A stretch of DNA of 64,000 nucleotides from the NCBI GenBank assembly GCA_039602395.1, contig JBCNJP010000007.1:104768788-104832787 (forward strand). Direction: 5' to 3'. The stretch is from Deinandra increscens subsp. villosa. Taxonomy: Eukaryota > Streptophyta > Magnoliopsida > Asterales > Asteraceae. The position numbers were made by a program, and so were the translations under genes. How positions within the stretch are numbered: position 1 is the first letter of the stretch; every line of letters begins with the position of its first letter. Under the pieces are notes generated by a model that ran no database searches, was not told where the DNA came from, and saw nothing but the letters and a program-made list of their open reading frames with translations. Shown here in pieces: positions 43,304-54,839 of this stretch.

Positions 43304-43917
43304 GGGTATTAGTAATACAATTCCCACTCTCCCACTTTATTTTTTGTGTCACCTCATCATTCATCACTCCTTCCCACTTTGTGGATTATACCTTTCCCAC
43401 TTTTTCACTCTCTCAAACACTTTTTTTTAATAAAATATTTACAATAAAATGATAATTTTCTTTTTTTTAAAGAAATATTTAAAATTAAAAAACAAATACA
43501 CTTTTTTTAATAAATTATTTAAAATAAAAAAACAAATAAAAACATAATATTATTTAAAATAAAAAACAAATAAAAACAAATACCCCATCTAATATTCTTC
43601 TCCACCCCACCTACTCTTCTTCTCCACCCAAACCCTAATCTTCAAACCCCCACAACAACCACCACCACCTGCAACTCCAAACCCCCACAACAACCACCAC
43701 CACCTGCTCACCATCGCCAAAATCCGTCAAGAAGGTGGCTGGGTGGAGAGGGGGGCCCACACCACCGAACCCTTTCCCGTTTCTTTCCCTCTCGGTGGCT
43801 CGACCTAGAAATGCTCCCCCGATCCCGAGCCCCGAAACCTGGATCCCGGTGTTCTCGAGATCCCGAAGCCACCGAATCCCTCTCCCGAGCACTTCGGAAA
43901 GGGTATAACAAATACCC
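43304..43917. mobile_element. PIF/Harbinger-like MITE (614 bp) at a TTA target
   Basis: Ends GGGTATTAGTAATAC and, inverted, GGGTATTTGTTATAC. TTA stands at 43301-43303 and again at 43918-43920. The second copy shows the empty site with one TTA (near 62777). A 3-bp TTA duplication is the PIF/Harbinger signature. The interior includes a CCACCACC-rich tract and ORFs of no recognisable family. Confidence 0.85.
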
Positions 43918-44198
43918 TTAGAACATATAAATAAAATATCTTATGAATGTGCTACTTCTATGATTTAAACTTTAGATCTAAAGGTTTGGCTAAATGTATT
44001 TTCTCACCATGCCACTTAACTCTTTTGTGAATTATTTTTTTTAATGGGAAACTTGGATCACTGATGAATCACTGACACCACTCGATCATCTTCATTTTCT
44101 ATCAAGGGATACTCATAATAGGTGAGAAAACTCTATGGCTTAACGTGACCTCCATTATTTATTTTTTTTAGGAAACAATAGTTTACAAAAAAACCTTA

Positions 44199-46648
44199 GG
44201 GGCTGTTTGTTTACCACTTAGAGGCTGTTTGTTTACCTCTTAATGAGGTCTAAACTGAATGGAATGTATTTTTCGGTCAGATATTTTATTAAGGGGTGTT
44301 TGGTTGGTTACCTCTTATTCTGAAAAAATTAACATAATGAATAAGGGTTTACAAAGTTGCTTTTTCATTCAGAAACCAAAAAAAAAAGACGCGACCCTCC
44401 CTAGCTCCCTACGTCGCTCTCCTACGCCGACCTCTCCCCTCCGTCCGGCGGCCACAGCTCCGGCGACCTCCCAGCGCCTCCATCTCCGGCGACCTCCCAG
44501 CGCCTCCATCTCCCAGCGCCTCCAGCTCCGGCGTTTCTTTCCGTCCGGCGGCAGCAGCCCCATCCCCATTCTCCAAGTAAGTTTTTTTAGGGTTTTGTTC
44601 GAAATCTATATATTTTCTACAAATTGTTGTTGTTTTATGCTCTAAATCAGTCATTTGTAGTTGTATCCATGCTTGAATATAGTTTTCCCTAAATTTTGTT
44701 TGTTTTTCTCAAAATCTAGGGTTTTTTTTAGATGTTTGTTTAATTTGACCAAACAGATATATTCCATTCAGATATCAAACCAAACAGCACTTAACTGATT
44801 CAGAATATCTTATTCTTAACTGATTCAGAATCTCTTATTCTTAATAATTCAACCCTTAATGCTTCAGTTTATACCAAACAGCCCCTTAATAGGCTCTTAA
44901 TGATTCAACATCTGAATCGGTCAGATGTAAGCTTGTTTGGTTGACACATCTTAATGAAAAAACACATCTGAACATGCACTTATTCGGTAAGTGATAAACA
45001 CAAGTCTGAATCTTTAAGTTAAAAAATAAAACACGCTCTTTCCTTCTCCACCCTTCCTGCGCCTCCATCCAAGCCCTCCCCACCCCAACCTTCGCTGCAT
45101 CTTTGCTGCGCCTCATCCACCGCCGCAGGCAGCCTCGCCGGCCACCATCGTCCACCAATCCAATCGTCGTCTTCCACTAGTCCTCTCGCCATCCTCCATC
45201 AAGGTACGATCTCCATCCACTCCCAGTCCTCCAACCCTAATTTGTGTTTGTTTTTTTCTACGATTCTGGACCCCTCTCCATTTATGTTGCTAGTTTTGTT
45301 GTTGAATCGCATCGTACTCTTTCGATTAGCATGATTTCTGACTTGAAACCTTCGTGATTTCACACTGACCATGCAGTTCATGCCCATTGAGGTTGTGTCA
45401 AATTGTAATTTTTGGGCTTAATACAGATGAATCAAGCAGTATTCTTGATTGGATTCTTTTGATTATAATCATTACTCCGCTGCTCCCTCCAATGTGTGTT
45501 TTTGCTTATTGAAACTGCTCCAAATTGAAGGTACTTTGTTATGAAATCTTGAGATATGATCTAGTTTATAAAAAATTTCAGGCCACGTCATATTTCTTTT
45601 GAGCTTCTTTTTTTATTTTTAAAAATGTAGGTGGTAATTGCTATGAATCCATGAGATATGGTGTATTTTGATTGAAATTTTAGGCTTAAGTGCTGTCAAT
45701 TGAACTCAAGTCCAATGTATGTGCTATATTCATAACGAGAATTTGACCATATTGAAGTGTGATTATGGTTCTTAAACCATATTGAAGTGTGATTATGGTT
45801 TATTGATTCCTTAATATGTAAATGTTTGATTCATTCGTATGGAGTTTATTTTGTTTGTTTTAATTGTTTGTGTTGTTTAATATGTTTGCCTAAAATCCAA
45901 TAGGCTAATAAGTAATATAGTATGCTTGTGTACTTAAAATGGATGTTACTATCTAATATAGATGAATGAGTAGGATTATTACTATACTTGAAAAATAACA
46001 TGAATTAATACAAATGATATATTTCATTACATTACAGTGAAGTTAAATAATACCTGTCAGGGAAAAACTTGTTAGCTTTAGAAAAGATTCTATGTACCAA
46101 ATCAATCAGTATGATAATTAATATATTAAGCTCTTAATCCATGGAGGTGGATCAGAGCTGACATTGGCAAAACAAAGGATAGAAAGTTGTGGACAAGGTA
46201 ACGAGAAGCCATTTGCTAAAACTACAGTAGCACTTTTGGTTACCTGCTCCAACAACTTGGAGGACAGTTGGTTTATGCAAGTTCCGCTCTATACCTTTAT
46301 GTTGAAGTTTGAGATAGCGGAGGGAGATTTTTTGGTTGTTTACCAATAATGTTTTTGTGGTTCTTTTGATATAGGTACATATTCCTGGTAATCACCAAGC
46401 TAAATGCTATTATTAACATCAAAACACCCGTCGTTAATAATTATTCATTGTTTAGACTTGTGAACAAATAGATACATTTCGTTAGCAAGAAATAGTTCAT
46501 AAGGGTAAAATTGTCATTCTTCACAGTCATTCAGAGATCCAACCAAACAGCACTTACTGGTTCAACACTATTTGGTTCAGAGTTTCTTACTCAATCAGAC
46601 CTCTTACTGGTTTAGTACTTGATGGCGTAGATTCTACCAAACATCCCC
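44199..46648. mobile_element. PIF/Harbinger-like element (2450 bp), with a nested relative
   Basis: Ends GGGGCTGTTTGTTTAC and, inverted, GGGGATGTTTGGTAGA, flanked by TTA at 44196-44198 and 46649-46651. The second copy has the single-TTA empty site near 63050. The interior has no transposase ORF; words such as CTTAATGATTCA and CCAAACAGCACTTA recur near both ends. A second element of the same type sits at 44221-44885. Confidence 0.82.
44221..44885. mobile_element. Nested PIF/Harbinger-like element (665 bp)
   Basis: Ends GAGGCTGTTTGTTTAC and, inverted, GGGGCTGTTTGGTATA. TTA flanks it at 44218-44220 and 44886-44888. Removing it rejoins the outer element's end smoothly (ACCACTTAATAGGC). The middle is GC-rich with repeated CTCCGGCGACCTCCCAGCGC words. 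Confidence 0.75.
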
Positions 46649-47030
46649 TTAATCTTATTGTATAATTTTTAAGAAGGAAATGGGTCCAATCCACCAACGG
46701 TCCGTTGTCTCGATTTTGGTCTCGTTGTTTCACCCCTCTTTACGTTTAGAATCATGAGGGTGTTCCTCCCGTACTTTACTATCCGATGTCTTATTGTATG
46801 ATTGAAGTAAAGGGTACAAAAAACCTTAATCTTATTGTATAATTTTGTTTAGAAATTAACTTTACAACTATTATTTACGTTTATAAAAATGTTAGAATAA
46901 GATAAATACGTATAAAGTGTGGAGATTTTAACTGACCCAAGTCTTGACACAGTTATCTTAAAGACCCTCCATGTTTACCCTAATTCCTAGTCTATAAATA
47001 CTAGCATTGTAATTGTAATCTGGTTTAAGC

Positions 47031-47687
47031 TAGGAGTGCTGTTTTTACTATTACCGAACCCGACTCGAATTATTGTAAACCCGAATCACCCGATGTACAC
47101 TTAAACTCGAACACAAATTAGTTAAATGGGTCATATAATGTGGTTATGTTTAGGGTATTTCAGGTCGACCCGAATAATCCGATTACCTATATGTGATTTC
47201 AAATCCTTAGTAGATATTTCAATTTTCAAAGTCATACTTCATTATTCTGTATCCATTCCATTTTTTTTCTTTCTATATTGTGTTTCTAATTCATGCAGTT
47301 TTTCTTGTTTAAACATGTGTATATGTATCAAGGATTTGTATAATATCATTAATAATATATTATTATATAGAAGATTTATATAATTAATGTGAGAAATATA
47401 AAGTGATGTCATTGATAATTTGTTATATAAATAAGAAAAAGAATTGAAGTACATCCTAAAGTTTATATTTTTTACAATTTTTGAACATTTGCTTTCTTTA
47501 CAAATTTTTTTTATATTTTGATGTAATTCTTATTTAACCCGAAACCTGATAATACAACACGAACCAACCCGAACAACCCGAGGCCAATTATGGTCGAGTT
47601 ATGGGTTGAATTCCAACAATGAAAAACCTAAAAGAAACCGACTCGTATAACCCAAAACCCGAATACAAATCCCGACCAACACCCCTA
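47031..47687. mobile_element. hAT-like non-autonomous element (657 bp)
   Basis: Ends TAGGAGTGCTG and, inverted, TAGGGGTGTTG; the flanks GTTTAAGC and GTTTGAGT are a slightly decayed 8-bp duplication. Both flanks of the interior are rich in ACCCGAA words. It is also present at the same place in the second copy (from 63416), so it is older than the copy split. Confidence 0.72.
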
Positions 47688-48083
47688 GTTTGAGTAAGAA
47701 AATAGAAATCATTAGTTGCAGAGTAGACATATGTAAGATTCAACCGAACCACTATAAACCTTGTGTCCGTGGTTTCATCTTTGTTTTCTCTCGACTTCGT
47801 ATGTGCACTAGAGAAAGATTGTTACGTTTCATTAGATTCTTGAAATGTAACATTTTAGGCGCTAATGTATTACTTGCATATTATACTTAAGATTTAAGAA
47901 TAAGATTGAAACACCATATATATTTTAGCAAACTAGTGGGGGTGTGCATGATGCGACAAAGAAAACAACACATTAATACAAACGCTAATAAAATGCTTGA
48001 ACAATACTTGCTGAAGTGTCGCAAAGACTTAAAAGTTTAATAAAAGTATATGAAATCATATAAAATAAAAAAGTGGTATTTGA

Positions 48084-48329
48084 TAATAATAATCCCAAGT
48101 TTCACCTACTGGACGAGATTAATCCCACATTTTAAAATGTTTCTCACCGAGCCCAAGTTTCAAATTATTTTCTCTCATTGATCCCAAACTTAACACCGTT
48201 AGGGTTCCGTTAGTTTGGGATCAATGAGAGAAAAAGTTTAAAACTTGGGCTCGGTGAGAAACATTTCGAAAGGTGAGATAAATCTCGTCCAATAGGTGAA
48301 ACTTGAGATTATTAAAATTCAATTTCCCA
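48084..48329. mobile_element. Foldback (palindromic) unit 1
   Basis: About 110 bases (AATAATCCCAAGTTTCACCT onward) are followed by their reverse complement (ending ACTTGAGATTATT) with a loop around ACCGTTAGGGTTCCG. Transcripts would fold into a long hairpin. A near-identical unit in the opposite loop orientation lies at 48793-49050. Confidence 0.8.
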
Positions 48330-48393
48330 ATTAAAAAGAATAATAATTGTGTAATGATTATGAGGGGCTCCATGACTACACGGCATTGTTGGC

Positions 48394-48760
48394 ATCCCCT
48401 TCGCCTCAAACCCCGGGTACGGTTTCACCCAAGGATACGGGTACTACGCGTTTTCTCAATTAGCATCCCCTCCACCTCTGTTTCCATCGCCTCAACAACA
48501 ATCTCAACAATATCAACCCTTTCAACATTATCAACAATCTCAAGCCTCTCAACCAGTGGATCCAGAAGTAGAGCCCGAAATGCCGAAACACAAGAAGACG
48601 CGGGGGGGGGGGGGGGTTGTCAAAACCAAGAAAACGGTCTCACAAGAAGAAGGTCACGCCGACGCGAGAGAAGAATATTGTTCAAGGGCAGGACCAAGAT
48701 GTGGAATTTGCGTTAGCTCAAGCTTGGTTCGATGTGTCGGAGGACCCGGTTGTTGGTAAT
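48394..48760 (+). pseudogene. Fragment of a MYB/SANT-like protein (Harbinger ORF1 / 'GST T3-like' type)
   Basis: The reading frame gives a Pro/Gln/Ser-rich stretch (SQLASPPPLFPSPQQQSQQY and onward), then a lysine-rich KHKKTRG. After a G15 run the frame shifts and continues to FALAQAWFDVSEDPVVGN, which resembles the start of the helical domain of the MYB-like proteins linked to PIF/Harbinger elements and often named glutathione S-transferase T3-like in plants. The rest of the domain is absent. It is enclosed between two inverted foldback units, which suggests capture. Confidence 0.6.
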
Positions 48761-48792
48761 ATTCTACTCATTTAAATTTAAAGTTTACTATT

Positions 48793-49050
48793 TTTAAATT
48801 GGATTTTAATAATCTCAAGTTTCACCTATTGTACGAGATTAATCACACCTTTATAAATGTTTCTTACTGAGTCCAGGTTTCAAACTATTTTCTCTCATTG
48901 ATCCCAAACTAACGGAACCCTAACGGTGTTAAGTTTGAGATCAGTGAGAGAAAATAGTTTAAAACTTGGACTCGATGAGAAACATTTCATAATATGAGAT
49001 TAATCTCGTCCAATAAGTAAAATTTGGGATTATTAAAATTTAATTTCCCA
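48793..49050. mobile_element. Foldback (palindromic) unit 2
   Basis: Same family as unit 1, with arms of about 115 bases and a loop that is the reverse complement of the loop of unit 1. The two units are therefore inverted relative to each other, like the ends of one larger composite element. Confidence 0.8.
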
Positions 49051-49290
49051 ATAAAATATAAGATAGGAAATTTCTTGTAACTTTATTCTTCATGAGTGAA
49101 TAGAATAGTCACTTTGAGTGATTCCAGGTCAAGTTTATATAGAAAAGGAGCCCCAAAGACGAGTCTAGTTTGTGAAAAAGACAATCAAATCTCATAATCA
49201 ATGGGACACGTGATAGTGCGTGCAAGGACAAATTAAAAGCCAGACAATCAATTTTGGCTTTTTTTTAGCATGCACTCTCTCATCACGCTT

Positions 49291-49580
49291 GGCTATCCGT
49301 AATGGGGCGTTATGGGGCAAAAAAAGAGCCTATAACGCCCTTGATAGCGCCCCGCCCCACTACGCAGGGGCGTTATGGGGCGTTATCAGGGAAAAAAAAG
49401 GGGGAGGGCGTTAGCCAGGTAACGCCGAGAAGGGGGATAAAAGCAATGATTATGGGGCGTTATGGGGGCTTTATCCACTACACCATAAAGCCCCATAAAG
49501 CCCCTTGCCCAGTCAGCGTCCACATGGCGCATAATGCCCCTTGTGGGGCTTTATGGGGCTTTAACCATTACACATAGCCT
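49291..49580. mobile_element. GC-rich MITE
   Basis: The left end GGCTATCCGTAATGGGGCG pairs with the right end (inverted: GGCTATGTGTAATGG). The interior is built from GGGGCGTTATGGGGC and AAGCCCCATAAAGCCCC words on both strands. It contrasts with the AT-rich DNA around it. The duplication at the borders was not resolved. Confidence 0.65.
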
Positions 49581-49650
49581 TAGAAGACTAATGACAAGCA
49601 TGATACCTCTCGTTTGTACGTATATGTTTTAATATTGTTATTTTATTCTT

Positions 49651-49977
49651 GAAAAATTGGATTTTAATAATCCAAATTATTACTAATTGGCCAATATTAA
49701 TCCTAATTTTAAAATTGCTCTACATTAATCTCAATTATTAAGGTGTTGGATTTCATTGGACCACCGTTAAGTTTCCTTAACTCCGTTAGTTATTTGCTGA
49801 TGTGGCTTTTATTAAACAGTGCCACGTCAGCAAAAAACTAACGAAGTTAATGAAAACTTAACGGGGGTCCAATGAAATCCAACACCTTAATAATTTGGAT
49901 TAATGTAGGCCAATTTTGAAACTGGGATTAATATTGGCCAATTGGTAATAACTTGGATTATTAAAATCCAATTTTCC
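49651..49977. mobile_element. Mutator-like foldback MITE (327 bp)
   Basis: It begins GAAAAATTGGATTTTAATAA and ends with the complement, folding along nearly its whole length, with a CACGTCAGCA-containing centre. TTTTATTCTT flanks it at 49641-49650 and 49978-49987. Duplications of 9-10 bp are the Mutator-like mark. Confidence 0.88.
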
Positions 49978-50149
49978 TTTTATTCTTCTACAAATTACAA
50001 AATTGGTTAAAACTATAACACATGTGGCCATAATTACTATATTAACAAACATTATAAAAATCTGTTAAATATATTTGAAATGATTAGTTTACCTTCTTTT
50101 TTTTCAAACCAACATGAATTTTTAGTATAACCGGAAAACACGACTCAAG

Positions 50150-50452
50150 TCAACATATAAGGAAGACGGGCCAAGCTGCGCCGCCAACACTTTCTGAATA
50201 GCAAAACTTAGACGTGAAAAAACAACATTCGTCGCCCTTCACAATACCACCATGCATACGACTCAGCGTGTCCACAGCCTCCGGGGCAAGGTGAACAAAG
50301 GTATCAAACACAACATGCTTCTCACTCTTCCATAAAAAAACGAGAATGTCGGTCGGTCTGAGTGTTGAGCGCCCATCCACGGGGTCCGACAAAAAGTTAA
50401 CTGGCGCTTCCTTCTTGGTCGAGATCTCAGCCCTCTTGAAAATGTCAAACAA
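50150..50452 (-). pseudogene. Fragment of a plant retroelement-associated protein
   Basis: The minus strand encodes about 100 residues with KEAPVNFLSDPVDGRSTLRP, then FDTFVHLAPEAVDTLSRM. Both are motifs I associate with the C-terminal tail found after LINE-type reverse transcriptase in plant genomes. The segment normally between them is missing, so this is a truncated, internally deleted relic. No reverse transcriptase motif is present here. The family assignment is from memory and needs a search. Confidence 0.45.
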
Positions 50453-50487
50453 AAGTTAAACATAAAACACATTGATTAATATATATT

Positions 50488-51646
50488 CAGGGGCGGATTG
50501 AAGTGATGCTCAGAGGGGGGGAAGGCCCCCGCTCAACATTTTCTTAGCAATGTAAAATCTTCTAAAAATCCAACCAAAAAATATTAGGCCCCCAAGTTTT
50601 ATATTGTTAGGCCCCCATGTTTTGCTTTATCTCCATAGATGGATTACTTATTGAAGATGTTGGTAGAATTGAAACTTGTAAGTAATGGACTTGGAGTTGC
50701 AGGTGGTATTTTTCAAGAAGAAGAGGAAGAAGATGAGAGAAGTACACGATTAAAAATAAATAAAAAATACAAAGGTATAGAGCAATAGAGTAGATGGTAA
50801 ATAGGTGTTAAGTCTGACAAATTAGTACATTTTTGGATGAGGTGGTTTCTTTTTTTGCACAACTCTTTAACAAAATTTATTTGGTTTTCAATTTTCATAT
50901 TTTTTGTTTAGTTTTGCTTTTTTTATTAATTATTTTTTCTTGTTCCTTTTTTATAATTTTATGTAAGTTCTTTTTTCTAAATGTTCCATTTTTAATAATA
51001 ATCAATACATTAGTTATAGAATATAGCTGTTAAAAAAAGTTATAGAATATAGATTTATCGATTTCTTTCTTTTCTTTATATATTTAGCCATTAACTACTT
51101 CTAATATGAATTTTTCTCTTAATTTTGTTTAGCATTTAAGGATTTGGTTTTTATGAATTAAAAATGTTTTATCTAGTATTTTAGCTATAACTGGATGATA
51201 AGGCTTTGTCTTTTGGAGAAAACAATCTTAAGGATACATATAGTGGTGTGATTGTATAAAGTTAAAAAAGTTATCACGGAGGATGTGGTGTAATGATGAA
51301 AAATGTGTGCTGAGTGAGTGATGATTTGATTGATGATGTGAACGATGTGTAATTATTTAAGTGGTGTAAAAAAACAAAATTCTCATTACCCTCCGTGAAT
51401 GCTACCACGTTGCCTGCCTGAAAACACCCCTAGGAGGCGGTGTGGTCGGTGTTTTCAAGCATTAAAGAGGCCTTAACTCCCTATCAAGGTTCGATCACCC
51501 TCGGCTTAAAACGATATAGATTAAGATTGTTGTAACTTAAGCGTGGTTCATTTTCGTAGATTCGGCCAAGTAATCTACTATTTTTTGACTCGTTTTTAAC
51601 CGTTATTTTTTGCCCCCACTGAAGAAACATCCTGGATCCGCCACTG
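50488..51646. mobile_element. hAT non-autonomous element (1159 bp)
   Basis: Ends CAGGGGCGGATTGAAG and, inverted, CAGTGGCGGATCCAGG, a terminal sequence common to plant hAT elements. A perfect 8-bp duplication TATATATT lies at 50480-50487 and 51647-51654. The interior has no transposase. Confidence 0.9.
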
Positions 51647-51654
51647 TATATATT

Positions 51655-53190
51655 ACACAATGACATAAAACATAAAACATAAAACATAAGCCGCAATGAT
51701 TTCAAAATAAGATAAAATGTGAAAAATAATCCCTGTAAAAATAATAAAAAGACATGTGTCAAACCCATAATAATTCTTAAATTTCATAAATTTGAAAAAC
51801 TTATTATTTGAACCTAACTCTTACCACAAAACAGTTGCGAAAAAACATAATAAAAATATTAAACTCAAAAACTGCGACCATTTTATCATGTAAATCAGTC
51901 GAAACGGAGGGTGGAGATTACTCGAACAATTCACAAATGTTGCGACCGTTTCATTTCGGATCGATGTTTTAAAATCAGACCAGACTTGTGTAAAAAGAAA
52001 GGTTCAACCAGTTGACCCAATTTGACCCGTAAGGTTAAACCGGATTGACTATTCAAACCTGTAAATTTATAATATACACTTATAAACTTTCAAACACGAC
52101 AAAAAAAAAATCAATAAAGTCTTAAACAGATTATAATTATCTAAAAAACATCAATATAAGTTTTAATTAAACTATATTTATTCAAAACAAACTACATTGG
52201 CATCTGTATGTAAAGTTCTTTATCATTTAGCGTGAGTGCGTGACTTAAGTTTTAAACCCGGTTCAATTAGCGACCCGGTTCCAGGCTTCGGCTGCTTGAA
52301 TCGTAAAAACCGCCAAATCAAAAATTAGCTCGCAATTAGAATAAACCGACACACTCGAACCGGCTTAGCCTCCGATCGCCATTTCAACTTGTCCAACCGA
52401 CAGTTCAAAACGGGTTTTAAAACATTGTGTCGGACTCGAAGTTTGTGTTCGCTTCATTCTAATCGCAAAGCAGTCATAATAAACTGGGTAAATAAAAATA
52501 TGCTTTTTGTAACGACTTCAATTCTGTCGCAAGGTTAAGAAGAATAAAAATAAAATTCGATCAGAAACTGTCGCAAAATTTATGAGTCTTGTTTCTATAT
52601 ATAAAAAAAAAGTGAAATAAAAAGATGTTATGTCGCATACCGGTTAATGCAACTATAGTTATTCAACACAGAGATACATTTCTGGTGAAAATAAAAATAT
52701 AAACGTGTGATAAAATTTTGAGTGTGAATCATATTTTTATTAGTGTAAAATATATTAATCCTAACATGCACAAGAGTAAAATGGTGTAACCCGAATATGA
52801 TACATTTTAACTCGTTTATCTAAACAAGTCAAACGTGTCGATGGGTAGGAGCTGAGGTTAATTATGAAGTTGTCAATAGGTTAAGCGGGTTAAAAATGAG
52901 TTAGTGGATCCATATGCTTCATTAAACAGGTTGGTGGATTGACTTATTTAACTGAACGAGTTACAAAGGTCAACCCGAAACGACCCATTTAATTAAACAT
53001 GTCAACTCTAACACGACTTAATTATTATTTTATACCAGTTGGACATGTCAACTCAAAGCCTAACTTTTTTCGTGTCGTATTTATGTTGTGTTTCTGTTCA
53101 TGTCGAGAATTATCACCATTGATAAAAAATACAAAAATAATTATTAACAAATTCTTGTAATATATACTCATATATTATATGTAATTTCTA
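51655..53190. other. Intergenic DNA, no gene seen
   Basis: AT-rich. Around 51950-52480 and 52780-53090 it contains words such as GACCCG, CGGGTT and ACCCGAAACGACCC like those in the eroded hAT-like repeats. No ORF stands out. Confidence 0.55.
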
Positions 53191-53199
53191 TTAATATAA

Positions 53200-53741
53200 G
53201 GAAAATTGGATTTAAATAATCACAGGTTTTCTTTATTGGCAACTAATAATCCCACATTTAACATTGGCATCTGTTAGTCCCACATTTACACTTGTTTATT
53301 TCTAATGGTCCCTCCGTTAAAAATTTTAATGGAGTTAACGGAAAAGTGACGTGGCTGGTGAAGGCTGCCGCCGACGACCTCCAAACCGCCAAAAAACGAC
53401 TAAAATCCCAAAAACACGTCCATTTTTTCACTTTAATGTCATGAAACGAAATATTTTTAACATGAAACAAAATATTTTTAACTTGATTAATGACATTAAA
53501 GTGAAAGAATGGATGTGTTTCTATGGTTTTAGTCATTTTCCGGCGGTTTAGAGGTCGCCGGTGGCGGCCTTCACCAGCCACGTCACTTTTCATTAATTTT
53601 CCGTTAACTCCGTTAAATTTTTTAACGGAAGGACCATTGGAAATAAACAAGTTAAATGTGGGACTAACAGATCCCAATGTTAAATGTGAGATTATTAGTT
53701 GCCAATAAAGAAAACCTGGGATTATTTAAATCCAATTTTCC
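53200..53741. mobile_element. Mutator-like foldback MITE (542 bp)
   Basis: The first half (GGAAAATTGGATTTAAATAA onward) is the reverse complement of the second half, with arms of about 260 bases and a GC-rich part (GACGACCTCCAAACCGCC). A perfect 9-bp duplication TTAATATAA lies at 53191-53199 and 53742-53750. Its outer 20 bases resemble the elements at 48793 and 49651. Confidence 0.9.
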
Positions 53742-53750
53742 TTAATATAA

Positions 53751-54339
53751 TTATTATCCAGAGGATTTTTGTTCCATTATATGAGAGTATAAGACTATGA
53801 GAGTTTTATAAGAAACGTGTATAAAACAGAGCTAAAATGAATGAAATATCGATACTCGAATTTAAATGACTTGAATAAATATCGATATGACGGCGTGATG
53901 TCGTGTGTATTTCCTTTTTGTGTTGTCCGCTTTAAAAAAAAATAGTGTTGAACTTGCGGGTTTGAAGTTGATACTAGTTAGATCACACTTGTTGTTTTGT
54001 TACATCTTCTCGATTAATACTAACAAAACATGTCGTGAATTAATATGGATGTCGTTATCTTTTCTCTTTCATAAATCAAAATAGATAAAAAGCAAAATAG
54101 ATGTTAATTTGTTTTGGACTCATATATATTCATTTCACGAATTAAAATGGACTTTTTATTTTGTCTTATAACTTTTTATTATGCCATCAATCAAATTGAT
54201 GTTTTGTTTTAACTAATAAATTTGACATTATTGTGTTTTAATAACAAAAATTAAATATAAAGTTGTTTGTAGATATGTCAAGGAGTCTACAAGAAGGCCG
54301 TTGAAATAACTTGTTGAAGACCCGTTAGTGTGAATAAAT
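53751..54339. other. AT-rich DNA at the end of the first contig
   Basis: No feature recognised. It ends at the run of N. Confidence 0.6.
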
Positions 54340-54839
54340 NNNNNNNNNNNNNNNNNNNNNNNNNNNNNNNNNNNNNNNNNNNNNNNNNNNNNNNNNNNNN
54401 NNNNNNNNNNNNNNNNNNNNNNNNNNNNNNNNNNNNNNNNNNNNNNNNNNNNNNNNNNNNNNNNNNNNNNNNNNNNNNNNNNNNNNNNNNNNNNNNNNNN
54501 NNNNNNNNNNNNNNNNNNNNNNNNNNNNNNNNNNNNNNNNNNNNNNNNNNNNNNNNNNNNNNNNNNNNNNNNNNNNNNNNNNNNNNNNNNNNNNNNNNNN
54601 NNNNNNNNNNNNNNNNNNNNNNNNNNNNNNNNNNNNNNNNNNNNNNNNNNNNNNNNNNNNNNNNNNNNNNNNNNNNNNNNNNNNNNNNNNNNNNNNNNNN
54701 NNNNNNNNNNNNNNNNNNNNNNNNNNNNNNNNNNNNNNNNNNNNNNNNNNNNNNNNNNNNNNNNNNNNNNNNNNNNNNNNNNNNNNNNNNNNNNNNNNNN
54801 NNNNNNNNNNNNNNNNNNNNNNNNNNNNNNNNNNNNNNN
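54340..54839. other. Assembly gap of exactly 500 N
   Basis: 500 consecutive N, a placeholder size and not a measured length. The sequence after it resumes within an intron of a gene already seen at 34805-41579. Confidence 0.98.

Noticed and set aside
43635..43911. Minus-strand ORFs of 67-85 codons in the 43.3-43.9 kb element
   Set aside because: They are low-complexity translations of a CCACCACC-rich tract inside a MITE and are absent from the other copy.
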